From the NCBI GenBank assembly GCA_023436525.1, contig JAEZIW010000125.1:1-16564 (forward strand): a DNA stretch of 16,564 bases, read 5' to 3'. The stretch comes from Bacillota bacterium. Its GTDB lineage: Bacteria > Bacillota > Clostridia > Christensenellales > SZUA-584. The position numbers and the translations under genes were made by a program. Below the pieces are notes generated by a model that was not told the origin of the DNA, made no database searches, and worked only from the letters and a program-made list of their open reading frames with translations. Shown here piece by piece: positions 1 through 6,339 of the stretch. The stretch's first letter is position 1; each line of letters opens with the position of its first letter.

Positions 1-356
1 ACATTAGACAGTGTTGTTGTTACAGCCGGCAGTTTGTCTTCGATGAGGCCGACGGCCGTTGCATAGGTTTGATGCGTATGGATTATTGCGTTCACTTCGG
101 GCATGTTGCGATAGATATATAAAAGGGCCACCGTATCAACCGAAGGCTTGAGCGTGCCTTCTTTAATATTGCCGTCTATATCCATAACAAGGACATCTTC
201 GTCTTTCATTGTTTCATAATAGGTACCGGATGGTGTAACCAAAATGTGCTCATCATCAATACGCAGGCTGACATTTCCGCCCGCCAAAGCTATCAGGCCG
301 TATTCCTTAATTTTCAGTGCAGTGTCAATAACTGCTCTCTTCTCTTTTTCAAACAT
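1..356 (-). CDS. Class II aldolase / L-ribulose-5-phosphate 4-epimerase family protein, partial (N-terminal 118 residues)
   Basis: Reading leftward from an ATG at 356, the frame stays open to the window edge, so the C-terminal half is missing. It starts MFEKEKRAVIDTALKIKEYG and contains the class II aldolase landmarks in order: GGNVSLR (residues 26-32), the phosphate-binding TPSG (41-44), KPSVDT (70-75) and the zinc-binding HTH (93-95) followed by QTYATAVG. These zinc-dependent enzymes cleave or epimerise phosphorylated sugars such as fuculose-1-phosphate or ribulose-5-phosphate. Aldolases usually have Glu in the SSE motif; here the position is Asp (D74, PSVDT), as in the PSSDT of AraD-type 4-epimerases, which mildly favours an epimerase or a related decarboxylase/aldolase. 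The start is supported by AAGGGGG at 364-370, seven bases upstream. It lies on the same strand as the dehydrogenase operon but has its own promoter. Exact substrate cannot be set from half a protein. Confidence 0.85.
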   Translation of the reverse strand, partial: MFEKEKRAVIDTALKIKEYGLIALAGGNVSLRIDDEHILVTPSGTYYETMKDEDVLVMDIDGNIKEGTLKPSVDTVALLYIYRNMPEVNAIIHTHQTYATAVGLIEDKLPAVTTTLSN

Positions 357-396
357 AGCCGTTCCCCCTTATAACATTAACATATTTCATGGTATA

Positions 397-425
397 AGTC
401 TAACATATGTTATTACACATGTCAA
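397..425 (-). promoter_or_regulatory. Promoter of the class II aldolase gene
   Basis: On the minus strand a perfect -35 box TTGACA (420-425) is followed after 17 bases by TAGACT (397-402), four of six matches to the -10 consensus. The predicted transcript starts near 390 and gives a leader of about 35 bases before the ATG at 356. Boxes read by eye; no transcript data. Confidence 0.6.
401..412. promoter_or_regulatory. Candidate operator: perfect palindrome in the aldolase promoter
   Basis: TAACATATGTTA is its own reverse complement and lies in the -35/-10 spacer, touching the -10 box of the minus-strand promoter. A repressor bound here would block RNA polymerase. Related TAACAT/ATGTTA words recur in the leader (371-383). 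The binding protein is unknown; the SorC-family regulator at 6340-7299 is one candidate. Confidence 0.4.
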
Positions 426-695
426 TTGGATTATTCCATTTTTCATTCTTTTGATTTCTCTAACTTTCTGTACAAAAAAACACGAATATGTATAAAACAA
501 ACAATATTGCAGCTGGTTAAAACGGTCTATTTACCCGCTGTCATCGGGTATACGCAGACAAGCCTGCAGATAAAAAACCGTGCTCATTGCGAAGAATATA
601 ATGTGTTGAGAAGAACCATCATGCATTGGTATATATTACCTAAGTGTTTGGGTATCATTTTTTTTAGCGTTATATTACCCGCTACATCTCAGCCC

Positions 696-947
696 TCAAG
701 ATTGTGGCAAGCACAGCCATAAAGCCATCGTTAAAACGATAAAATACAGGGCGAGTCCGGTCAGCCCTCGGGCAACCACTTCGACACGCTATAAGCTGCG
801 AATACGGTCATTCATATCCGTTGTCGAATCGAACGAGTGTAACAACTTGACTGCAAAGCGGATGAATATAGAATCAATGACTTTAAATAGCCATAACGAA
901 GCGCGGGTTATCACCAGCTTATCACTGATCGAATGCTCAAGTTTCAC
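696..947 (-). pseudogene. Possible remnant of a membrane protein C-terminus
   Basis: On the minus strand a frame runs from GTG at 947 to TGA at 696-698, 83 codons, with one in-frame TAG at 789-791. The first part reads VKLEHSISDKLVITRASLWL... for 52 residues. After the stop, the frame continues with a hydrophobic stretch (GLTGLALYFIVLTMALWLCL) that looks like a transmembrane helix. A purine run GAGGGG lies just upstream of the GTG. The composition, with an amphipathic segment then a membrane helix, looks protein-like. It could be the tail of a decayed transporter or antiporter-type subunit, or a small ORF of 52 residues, or chance. No family is recognised. Confidence 0.25.
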
Positions 948-1048
948 TTAACCCCTCATCCGTTGCTGTATACCACCTTATTTATATGTAGCTGCTATTC
1001 TTCATACAACAGAACAGGGCGAGTATAAAACCCGCCCCGTGGCTGTTG

Positions 1049-1071
1049 AAAAAGCGACTTATGTCATCGCT
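1049..1071 (-). terminator. Weak candidate terminator downstream of the dehydrogenase operon
   Basis: On the minus strand AGCGA and TCGCT (1053-1057 and 1067-1071) form a five-base stem, extendable by one G-T pair, with a run of T residues directly after it (1049-1053 region on the plus strand is A-rich). It lies about 245 bases past the E3 stop codon. The stem is short, so terminator activity is uncertain, but nothing better was found nearer the operon end. Confidence 0.3.
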
Positions 1072-1085
1072 ATGGGAAGCCGCTA

Positions 1086-1275
1086 GTCATCCCGAGGAGA
1101 GAGCGACGACTGCGAAGTGTATTTGTATCTGCGACAGATTCTTTTCAGTAGTCACTTTGTCAGTGGAAAAAATGATCCCTATGTCACTTTTCGTTTATTA
1201 TATTATTATATTAGGTTAGCTCATGATGATTCCGTTGGCACATCAGCGATCGATTACGCAGAGGAATCTCATGTT
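1086..1275. repeat. Degenerate intergenic repeat
   Basis: GTCATCCCGAGGAGAGAGCG (1086-1105) and GAGGAATCTCATG (1261-1273) resemble the two ends of the widespread intergenic repeat with consensus like GTCATTCCGAGGAGCGAAGC...GAGGAATCTC found in many anaerobic bacteria. The middle portion is scrambled. The family assignment is from memory and the copy is decayed. Confidence 0.3.
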
Positions 1276-1315
1276 ATATGCGTTTTGCCATGGGCGTGAC
1301 AACGAACATCTTTCA

Positions 1316-3031
1316 TTAAACGTGTATGGCCCCCGTGCTGCACCCAAGGTATGCTTCAATCAGCATCTCGTTAAGCGTGGGATGCACATGAACTGTATGC
1401 GCAGCTTCGGATGCCGTCATCTCGCCGCGCATCACCATAACCGCCTCGTGAATCAGCACCGATGCCTGCTCGCCGATGATATGAACACCGAGTATCTCCC
1501 CGTAACGCTTATCGGCCACCACCTTAACAAAACCCTCTTTGGCATTCATGGCCAGCGCTTTGCCATTTGAGGTGTAAGGCACCTTAAATTCCATCGCATC
1601 GGACCCGGCCTGTTTGGCTTCGTCCAGCGTTTTGCCGACTGTGGCGATCTCCAGCGCGGAGAATATACACGCCGGAATCGGCTGCGTTTCATCGTTTACC
1701 GAGTTACCGAACAGCCGCTCCACCACCTGTATGCCCTGGTGCGACGCGCTGTGCGCAAGCTGTGAGATGCCCGTGCAGTCGCCGATGGCATAGAGCCCCT
1801 CCAAACTTGTCGCATACCGGTCATCCACGGCGACATATCCTTTCCCGGTCAGCTTCAGGCCAGTTTCCGAAAATGCCGACTTATCAGCCTGCCTTCCTAT
1901 CGCCTCCAGCACCGCGTCGCTTTGTATGGTGCGCCCGTCTGACAGGTGCACTGTGTACGCGCCCACAGCCCCCGACACCTTATCGACCTGCGTTTGAGTC
2001 ATGATCTTGATGCCGTCAGCCAGCATGCGCTTCGTGAGCACGGCTGACAGCTCTTTATCAATAGCGGGCAGCAGCTGCGGCATGATCTCTATCAGCGTCA
2101 CATCCACGCCAAACGCATTGTAAATGTACGCCATTTCACAGCCGACCACCCCGCCACCGATAATCACCAGCTTTTCGGGCAATTGATCAAGGCTTAATAG
2201 CTCATCTGTGCTGTAAAGCGTGTTATCGGCGGCAACGCGCATCAGCGGGCAGCTGCCGGTTGCCAAAATGATGGAACCGGCGGATATGGTTTCATTTCCG
2301 ACCGTTACCTCGTGCGCTTTTTTAACGGCGGCCTCTCCCTTGATCAGCTTAATTTTGTTTTTGTTCAGCAGGAAGTTGACGCCGCCGACCAGCTGTTTCA
2401 CCGTATCGTCTTTAAACGCCATGATCCTTTTCCAGTCGAAAGTCGCACCGGAGACAGAAAAACAGCTTTGCTCAGCACAGCTTAGCGCCGTCCATTCCTT
2501 GGCCTTATAGTAAAGCGCTTTGGTGGGAATACAGCCCCGGTTCAGGCATGTGCCGCCGCAGGAATCCTTTTCGACGACCAGCACCTTTGCCCCCAGCTGT
2601 GCCGCGCGTATGGCCGACACGTATCCGCCGGGCCCCGCGCCGATTACAACAAGATCGTAATCGTACGACGGTTGTTTTTGGGACAGCGACGCTTCAACGA
2701 TGTCTTTCTTCATCGCGCTGTTATCGGCAGCAGCCTCCTTGGCAGGTGCCGGCGTCTCAAAAACAGCTGATGGCGGCTCAGGAATTTCTTCATCCTGCGC
2801 GCCGATATACGCAACGGGGGTATTGATGGGAACGACAACCGGCGCGTCATAATAGAGCTTTCTGATCACACCCTCATACAACGAATCCACCTCAAGTGTG
2901 GTTTTGTCCGTTTCCACCTCAAACAGAAAATCCCCTTTTTCAATCTGCTGCCCTTCGGTGACCAGCCATTTGATAATCTGGCCCTCTGTCATGGTCATGC
3001 CCAGCTTCGGCATCAATATAAAATTGCCCAT
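1316..3031 (-). CDS. Dihydrolipoyl dehydrogenase (E3) with N-terminal lipoyl domain
   Basis: E3 flavoprotein of a 2-oxoacid/acetoin dehydrogenase complex; it reoxidises dihydrolipoyl groups with NAD+ in the cytoplasm. The 571 residues divide into a lipoyl domain (1-80, lipoyl lysine K43 in ETDKTTLEV), a flexible Ala/Pro/Glu linker (about 81-122) and a full E3. The FAD loop is VIGAGPGGY (129-137), the redox disulphide C162/C167 lies in GGTCLNRGCIPTK, the NAD loop is IIGGGVVGCE, and the catalytic His-Glu motif HPTLNE is near the C-terminus. Plain E3 enzymes have about 460-475 residues; the extra 110 are the lipoyl domain and linker, as in AcoL-type proteins. AGGAG at 3039-3043 supports the ATG at 3031. 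It is the last gene of the operon, 13 bases after E2. It carries the only lipoyl domain encoded in this operon (see findings). Confidence 0.96.
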   Translation of the reverse strand: MGNFILMPKLGMTMTEGQIIKWLVTEGQQIEKGDFLFEVETDKTTLEVDSLYEGVIRKLYYDAPVVVPINTPVAYIGAQDEEIPEPPSAVFETPAPAKEAAADNSAMKKDIVEASLSQKQPSYDYDLVVIGAGPGGYVSAIRAAQLGAKVLVVEKDSCGGTCLNRGCIPTKALYYKAKEWTALSCAEQSCFSVSGATFDWKRIMAFKDDTVKQLVGGVNFLLNKNKIKLIKGEAAVKKAHEVTVGNETISAGSIILATGSCPLMRVAADNTLYSTDELLSLDQLPEKLVIIGGGVVGCEMAYIYNAFGVDVTLIEIMPQLLPAIDKELSAVLTKRMLADGIKIMTQTQVDKVSGAVGAYTVHLSDGRTIQSDAVLEAIGRQADKSAFSETGLKLTGKGYVAVDDRYATSLEGLYAIGDCTGISQLAHSASHQGIQVVERLFGNSVNDETQPIPACIFSALEIATVGKTLDEAKQAGSDAMEFKVPYTSNGKALAMNAKEGFVKVVADKRYGEILGVHIIGEQASVLIHEAVMVMRGEMTASEAAHTVHVHPTLNEMLIEAYLGCSTGAIHV

Positions 3032-3044
3032 AGATATGCTCCTG

Positions 3045-3995
3045 TCACAATAGTTTGTTCGGTTCGTTCAACAGCGCTTTGATATCGGCAAGAAACTGTG
3101 ATCCCCTCGCGCCGTCGATATGGCGGTGATCACACGTCAGGCTGAACCCGAGCATCTTAAGGATACCGATACCGCCTTCAATCACAGCCACCTTATCCGT
3201 TAACGCGCCCACGCCCAATATGGCGCTTTCGGGCTGATTGATAATCGGCGTGCTGAACGCAACCGGGTATTGTCCGAGGTTGGTGATTGTGAACGTACCC
3301 CCGGTGTAATCGTCCGGCAGCAGTCTGCCGCTGCGCGCTTTATCCACCAGCGCCCTTCTTTCCCGCGTGATGTCGTTGAGTGTTTTCTTATCGGCATCCT
3401 TAATATTAGGAACAATCAGTCCGTTTTCCAGCGCCACCGCAATGCCGATATTGATATGCGGATGGATCTCCACGCGATCGTCATAGAACGTGGAATTGAG
3501 CCATTCATTTTTATTCAGCGCCATCGCCGCCATTTTAACCAAAAGATCCGTGTACGTAGGCTTTAAGTCACCGGTCTCTTTCATTTCCCGCGCATAGGCC
3601 AGCATAAACGCTGCCAATTGGGTGGCATCGTATTCCGCAAACAAGCTGTATTGAGGAATTTCTGTCATGCTGCTAACCATACGCCGGGCAATAACCTTGC
3701 GCATCTCGTTGTGCGGAATGCTTCTGCCGCGCCTTTGGCCGCTTATGTGTGCAAGAACATCGGCCTTTGTGATTCTGCCGCCGACGGAAGGGGCAATCTC
3801 ACGCAATGCCACATTGTTGTGTTTGGCGATGGCCCTGGCAAGGCCCGTCACGCGCAACGTTGTTTGTCTCTGCGCACCGCTGATCACGTCGGAAAGCTGA
3901 ATATAGCCGCCTTTTCCGGTTGGCCGAATCGCCTCCGGCTTGATTTGTCGCAACAGCGCTTCCCGTCTGGCAGCGGGTGTCATGGCATATCTCAT
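3045..3995 (-). CDS. Lipoyl-less 2-oxoacid dehydrogenase E2 acyltransferase with two peripheral-subunit-binding domains
   Basis: E2 core acyltransferase; it transfers the acyl group from a dihydrolipoyl arm to CoA and scaffolds the complex. The 316-residue protein has no lipoyl domain: no ETDK-type motif occurs, and the E1-beta stop codon lies only eight bases upstream of the start, so none can be hidden. Residues 4-39 (MTPAARREALLRQIKPE...) and 47-84 (TGLARAIAKHNNVALREI...GGRITKADV) both resemble the peripheral-subunit-binding domain, a tandem pair; the first is divergent. A short Arg-rich linker leads to the catalytic domain (about 92-316) with the chloramphenicol-acetyltransferase-like motif DHRHIDG (289-295; H290 and D294 catalytic). 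Typical E2 proteins exceed 400 residues because of one or more lipoyl domains. The start at 3995 has a GGGGGG ribosome site overlapping the E1-beta stop. Confidence 0.93.
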   Translation of the reverse strand: MRYAMTPAARREALLRQIKPEAIRPTGKGGYIQLSDVISGAQRQTTLRVTGLARAIAKHNNVALREIAPSVGGRITKADVLAHISGQRRGRSIPHNEMRKVIARRMVSSMTEIPQYSLFAEYDATQLAAFMLAYAREMKETGDLKPTYTDLLVKMAAMALNKNEWLNSTFYDDRVEIHPHINIGIAVALENGLIVPNIKDADKKTLNDITRERRALVDKARSGRLLPDDYTGGTFTITNLGQYPVAFSTPIINQPESAILGVGALTDKVAVIEGGIGILKMLGFSLTCDHRHIDGARGSQFLADIKALLNEPNKLL

Positions 3996-4003
3996 AAGCC
4001 CCC

Positions 4004-4981
4004 CTATTCCAGCAAGCTCTTTGCGGCGCTGTATATGCTTTCGGCTTGCGGCACCACGTCCCGCTCAAGATGCGGCGGATACGGTATCGGGATGTCCTCA
4101 CCGCCGAACCGCCGTATCGGGCGGTCAAGATAAAAGAACGCGTCACTGTCCGCTATGACCGACGCAACCTCCGCGCCCACACCGAATTTTTGCACCGCCT
4201 CGTGCGCGATCAGCACACGCCCCGTTTTTTTAACGCTGGTGATAATGCTTTGCGTATCCAGCGGGCTCAGCGTGCGCAAATCGAGTACCTCGGCGTCAAT
4301 ACCGTCCTTCTCCAGCATCTCAGCAGCCTGAAGGCATTTGTGCACCGTATATGAGTAGCTGATGATTGTTAAATCCTTGCCCTCGCGCTTCACATCCGCC
4401 TTGCCGATCGGCAGCACATACGGCTCATCAGGCACCTCACCCTTCACGGCATAGCCGAGCTTATGCTCGAAAAACAGCACCGGGTTATCGTCTCGAATGG
4501 CTGCCTTGAGCAGCCCTTTCGCATCGTACGGCGTTGACGGCATAATCACCTTCAGCCCCGGGATGTGACAGAACATGGCTTCGAGGCTTTGCGAATGCTG
4601 TGCCGCCGCTCCCGTGCCGCTGCCTGCGGGCGTGCGGTAAACAACCGGAATTTTCACCTGCCCGCCCAGCATAAACCGTTGCTTGGCCGCCTGATTGATC
4701 AGCGCGTCGCACGCCACGGTGACAAAATCAGAAAACATGAACTCCACAACGGGCCTGTACCCGGCCATGGCGGAACCCACAGCCATGTTCGAAAAGCTGT
4801 TTTCGCATATCGGCGTATCAATGATACGCTCCGGACCGAATTCTTCCAGAAAACCGCGCGTGGCCCCAAAGCAGCCGCCGTATACGCCCATGTCTTCGCC
4901 CATTAAAAACACTTTTTCATCCGCCCGCAGCTCTTCGCGCAGCGCGTCAGATATCGCCTGTAAAAAACTGATTGTACTCAT
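4004..4981 (-). CDS. acoB: 2-oxoacid/acetoin dehydrogenase E1 component, beta subunit
   Basis: Beta subunit of the thiamine-diphosphate E1 enzyme, which with the alpha subunit forms an alpha2-beta2 heterotetramer and decarboxylates or cleaves the substrate before reductive acylation of the lipoyl arm. Its 325 residues match the normal family length. Family landmarks include MGEDMGVYGG near the N-terminus, DTPICENSF with the conserved Glu that activates the cofactor, GTGAAAQHSQSLEAMFCHIP, the PSTPYDAKGLL segment and the C-terminal transketolase-type domain with VLDLRTLSPLD. GGGGAG seven bases before the ATG at 4981 supports the start and overlaps the end of the alpha gene, 12 bases away, suggesting translational coupling. 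The gene symbol follows the acetoin dehydrogenase naming; pyruvate or branched-chain substrate cannot be excluded from sequence alone. Confidence 0.94.
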   Translation of the reverse strand: MSTISFLQAISDALREELRADEKVFLMGEDMGVYGGCFGATRGFLEEFGPERIIDTPICENSFSNMAVGSAMAGYRPVVEFMFSDFVTVACDALINQAAKQRFMLGGQVKIPVVYRTPAGSGTGAAAQHSQSLEAMFCHIPGLKVIMPSTPYDAKGLLKAAIRDDNPVLFFEHKLGYAVKGEVPDEPYVLPIGKADVKREGKDLTIISYSYTVHKCLQAAEMLEKDGIDAEVLDLRTLSPLDTQSIITSVKKTGRVLIAHEAVQKFGVGAEVASVIADSDAFFYLDRPIRRFGGEDIPIPYPPHLERDVVPQAESIYSAAKSLLE

Positions 4982-4993
4982 GATTCGCTCCCC

Positions 4994-5950
4994 TTACGCA
5001 AATACCAGTTGTCTGGCTTCGTCCAATGTGAGGCTGTCCTGCGCCAGCGCATAATTCTTGGCGTCTTCCACGTCTCGTTCCGCTTCTTGTTTGATCGCCT
5101 CCAGCTCTTCTTGCGAAAAACCGTTTTCCAGCATATGCGCACCAAACCGCTTAATCGGGCAGCGATCCATCCATTCCTTTTCTTCCTCACGCGTTCTGTA
5201 AGCACGCCTGTCGCTCTTGGAGTGCCCCAGCCACCGATACGTTTTCAGTTCCACCAACGTGGGGCCTTCGCCGCTGCGTGCCCGTTTGGCCGCTTCTTCA
5301 ATCACCTCAATGATCGCGAGCACGTCGTTCCCGTCACAGACCACACCGGGCATGCCATATGCCGACGCGCGGTCTGCGATATTCGGTATGGAGACGCTGT
5401 TCTCCACCGGCGTGCTCATACCGTATTGGTTATTCTCGCAGATGTAGATAATCGGCAGCTTCCAAAGCGCCGCCATATTCAGCGATTCATGAAAATTGCC
5501 CGCATTCGAGGTGCCGTCGCCGAAAAAGTCGGCGATGATCTTGCCCGATTTATCCTTCTTCAGCGCAAGCGCAACACCCGTCGCAATGGCAATGGCCGGC
5601 CCGATCACGCCGTTTGCGCCATAGTTTCCCGAATCGATATCAACGATGTGCATCGAGCCCCCAAGGCCTTTGCAAAAACCGGTTTTCCTGCCGAAAAGTT
5701 CAGACATCATTCGCCCTAAATCAGCATTCTTGGCAATGCAGTGGCTGTGGCCTCTGTGGCAGCTCATAATCAAGTCATCCTCGGCAATGGCGGTGATAAC
5801 ACCGATGGCTGCGCCCTCCTGGCCTATGCTTAAGTGCGTTGTGCCCTTGATCTCGCCTTTCATGAACATCTCGTTGACGCTCTGTTCGAACAGGCGGGAC
5901 TGCCAAAGCTTTAAATACATATCCCTCATTTTGTCACGTGTCAGCTTCAT
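4994..5950 (-). CDS. acoA: 2-oxoacid/acetoin dehydrogenase E1 component, alpha subunit
   Basis: Alpha subunit of the thiamine-diphosphate E1 enzyme and first gene of the operon. The cofactor-binding motif runs from GDGTSNAGNFHESLN to ENNQYG, the GDG-X(24-27)-NN signature. Other landmarks are HLSIGQEGAAIGV, CHRGHSHCIAKN and GRKTGFCKGLGGSMHI, a combination typical of AcoA-type and pyruvate dehydrogenase E1-alpha proteins from Gram-positive bacteria. I chose the ATG at 5950 (318 residues, MKLTRDKMRDMYL). A GTG at 5965 would add MRVNK but lacks a ribosome site, whereas the ATG has a weak GAGAG about nine bases upstream. Transcription probably starts near 6059 from the promoter at 6066-6094, giving a leader of about 110 bases. 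Acetoin is the favoured substrate by family resemblance; this is inference. Confidence 0.93.
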   Translation of the reverse strand: MKLTRDKMRDMYLKLWQSRLFEQSVNEMFMKGEIKGTTHLSIGQEGAAIGVITAIAEDDLIMSCHRGHSHCIAKNADLGRMMSELFGRKTGFCKGLGGSMHIVDIDSGNYGANGVIGPAIAIATGVALALKKDKSGKIIADFFGDGTSNAGNFHESLNMAALWKLPIIYICENNQYGMSTPVENSVSIPNIADRASAYGMPGVVCDGNDVLAIIEVIEEAAKRARSGEGPTLVELKTYRWLGHSKSDRRAYRTREEEKEWMDRCPIKRFGAHMLENGFSQEELEAIKQEAERDVEDAKNYALAQDSLTLDEARQLVFA

Positions 5951-6017
5951 TTTGTTTACTCTCACTTTAATTTGCTTGTTATATTCAACACCGTCGGCTT
6001 TGTGCGGGCTTCTATTG

Positions 6018-6027
6018 TTAACATTCT
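6018..6027 (-). promoter_or_regulatory. Candidate operator half-site in the dehydrogenase operon leader
   Basis: TTAACATTCT here is the exact reverse complement of AGAATGTTAA at 6327-6336 just before the divergent regulator gene. This copy overlaps the palindrome TGTTAACA (6016-6023) and lies in the untranslated leader of the E1-alpha gene. Such paired sites fit autoregulation plus control of the divergent operon. Evidence is only sequence identity. Confidence 0.35.
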
Positions 6028-6065
6028 GTTCGCCATTATCGCCTAATGTGTTGAATCACACCCCC

Positions 6066-6094
6066 ACTATCGCGCAATACTGGTCATATGTCAA
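6066..6094 (-). promoter_or_regulatory. Promoter of the dehydrogenase operon
   Basis: Minus strand: perfect -35 TTGACA (6089-6094), 17-base spacer, then GATAGT (6066-6071) with four of six -10 matches. A predicted start near 6059 leaves a leader of roughly 110 bases. No sigma-54 (-24/-12 GG...GC) element was noticed, in contrast to aco operons controlled by AcoR. Confidence 0.55.
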
Positions 6095-6217
6095 TGTTTT
6101 AAACGCCTTTTACTGCACACTTGTTCACTTGTTTTGTTTTTATTGGTTTTGGGAATGAACGACACTATGCGCTGTGTATCATCTGGTATAAGTGATGCCT
6201 CTTCGGCTTATTATCCG

Positions 6218-6235
6218 CAAAAACAGCCGTTTTTG
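6218..6235. repeat. Short perfect inverted repeat upstream of the regulator gene
   Basis: CAAAAAC and GTTTTTG are perfect reverse complements separated by AGCC. The site lies about 105 bases before the regulator start and about 125 bases upstream of the operon -35 box. It could be a protein-binding site or a small hairpin; its role is unknown. Confidence 0.35.
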
Positions 6236-6326
6236 AATTATCGTGATTCATTTATTTTCTTTAATATGCAATAATAGCTGTACGAAAATGATCAAATGTG
6301 TCATAATACAAGCAAATATAACGGAA

Positions 6327-6336
6327 AGAATGTTAA
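6327..6336 (+). promoter_or_regulatory. Candidate operator half-site before the SorC-family regulator
   Basis: AGAATGTTAA lies three bases before the regulator start codon and directly after the ribosome site GGAAAG (6323-6328), so a bound protein could block translation or elongation. It is the inverted twin of 6018-6027, and its ATGTTAATG core also occurs on the minus strand in the aldolase leader (375-383). Confidence 0.35.
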
Positions 6337-6339
6337 TGC

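Larger units (their letters stand above)
426..1315. other. Gene-poor spacer between the aldolase promoter and the dehydrogenase operon
   Basis: About 890 bases with no convincing intact gene. It is AT-rich near the aldolase promoter. Visible items are a small hairpin TACCCG...CGGGTA (532-550), a possible hydrophobic coding remnant on the minus strand (696-947), an imperfect GGGCG...CGCCC stem (1017-1037), a possible weak terminator (1049-1071) and a degenerate repeat resembling GTCATTCCGAGGAGCGAAGC (from 1086). No tRNA fold was seen. Confidence 0.6.
5951..6339. other. Divergent intergenic region between the dehydrogenase operon and the SorC-family regulator
   Basis: About 390 bases holding control signals for both directions: a minus-strand promoter (6066-6094), a possible plus-strand -10 box CATAAT (6302-6307), the palindrome TGTTAACA (6016-6023), an inverted repeat CAAAAAC/GTTTTTG with a four-base loop (6218-6235), and a ten-base word present near both ends in opposite orientation. 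No gene is evident. Confidence 0.6.

Noticed and set aside
740..830. tRNA-like stem loops in the left spacer
   Set aside because: The GC-rich patch does not give an acceptor stem, T-loop sequence GTTCRAN and anticodon arm at the correct spacing.
3045..4004. Lipoyl domain of E2 lost by a frameshift or mis-set start
   Set aside because: The E1-beta stop codon lies eight bases before the E2 start and E1-beta is full length, so there is no room for a missing N-terminal domain.
5951..5965. GTG at 5965 as E1-alpha start
   Set aside because: It adds only five residues, lacks a ribosome site, and the family usually begins near the KLTRDK segment. The ATG at 5950 is preferred, though not proven.
5966..6339. 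Sigma-54 promoter for the acetoin-type operon
   Set aside because: No GG-N10-GC spaced element was found by eye, whereas a TTGACA-17-GATAGT promoter is present and no AcoR-type activator gene is nearby.
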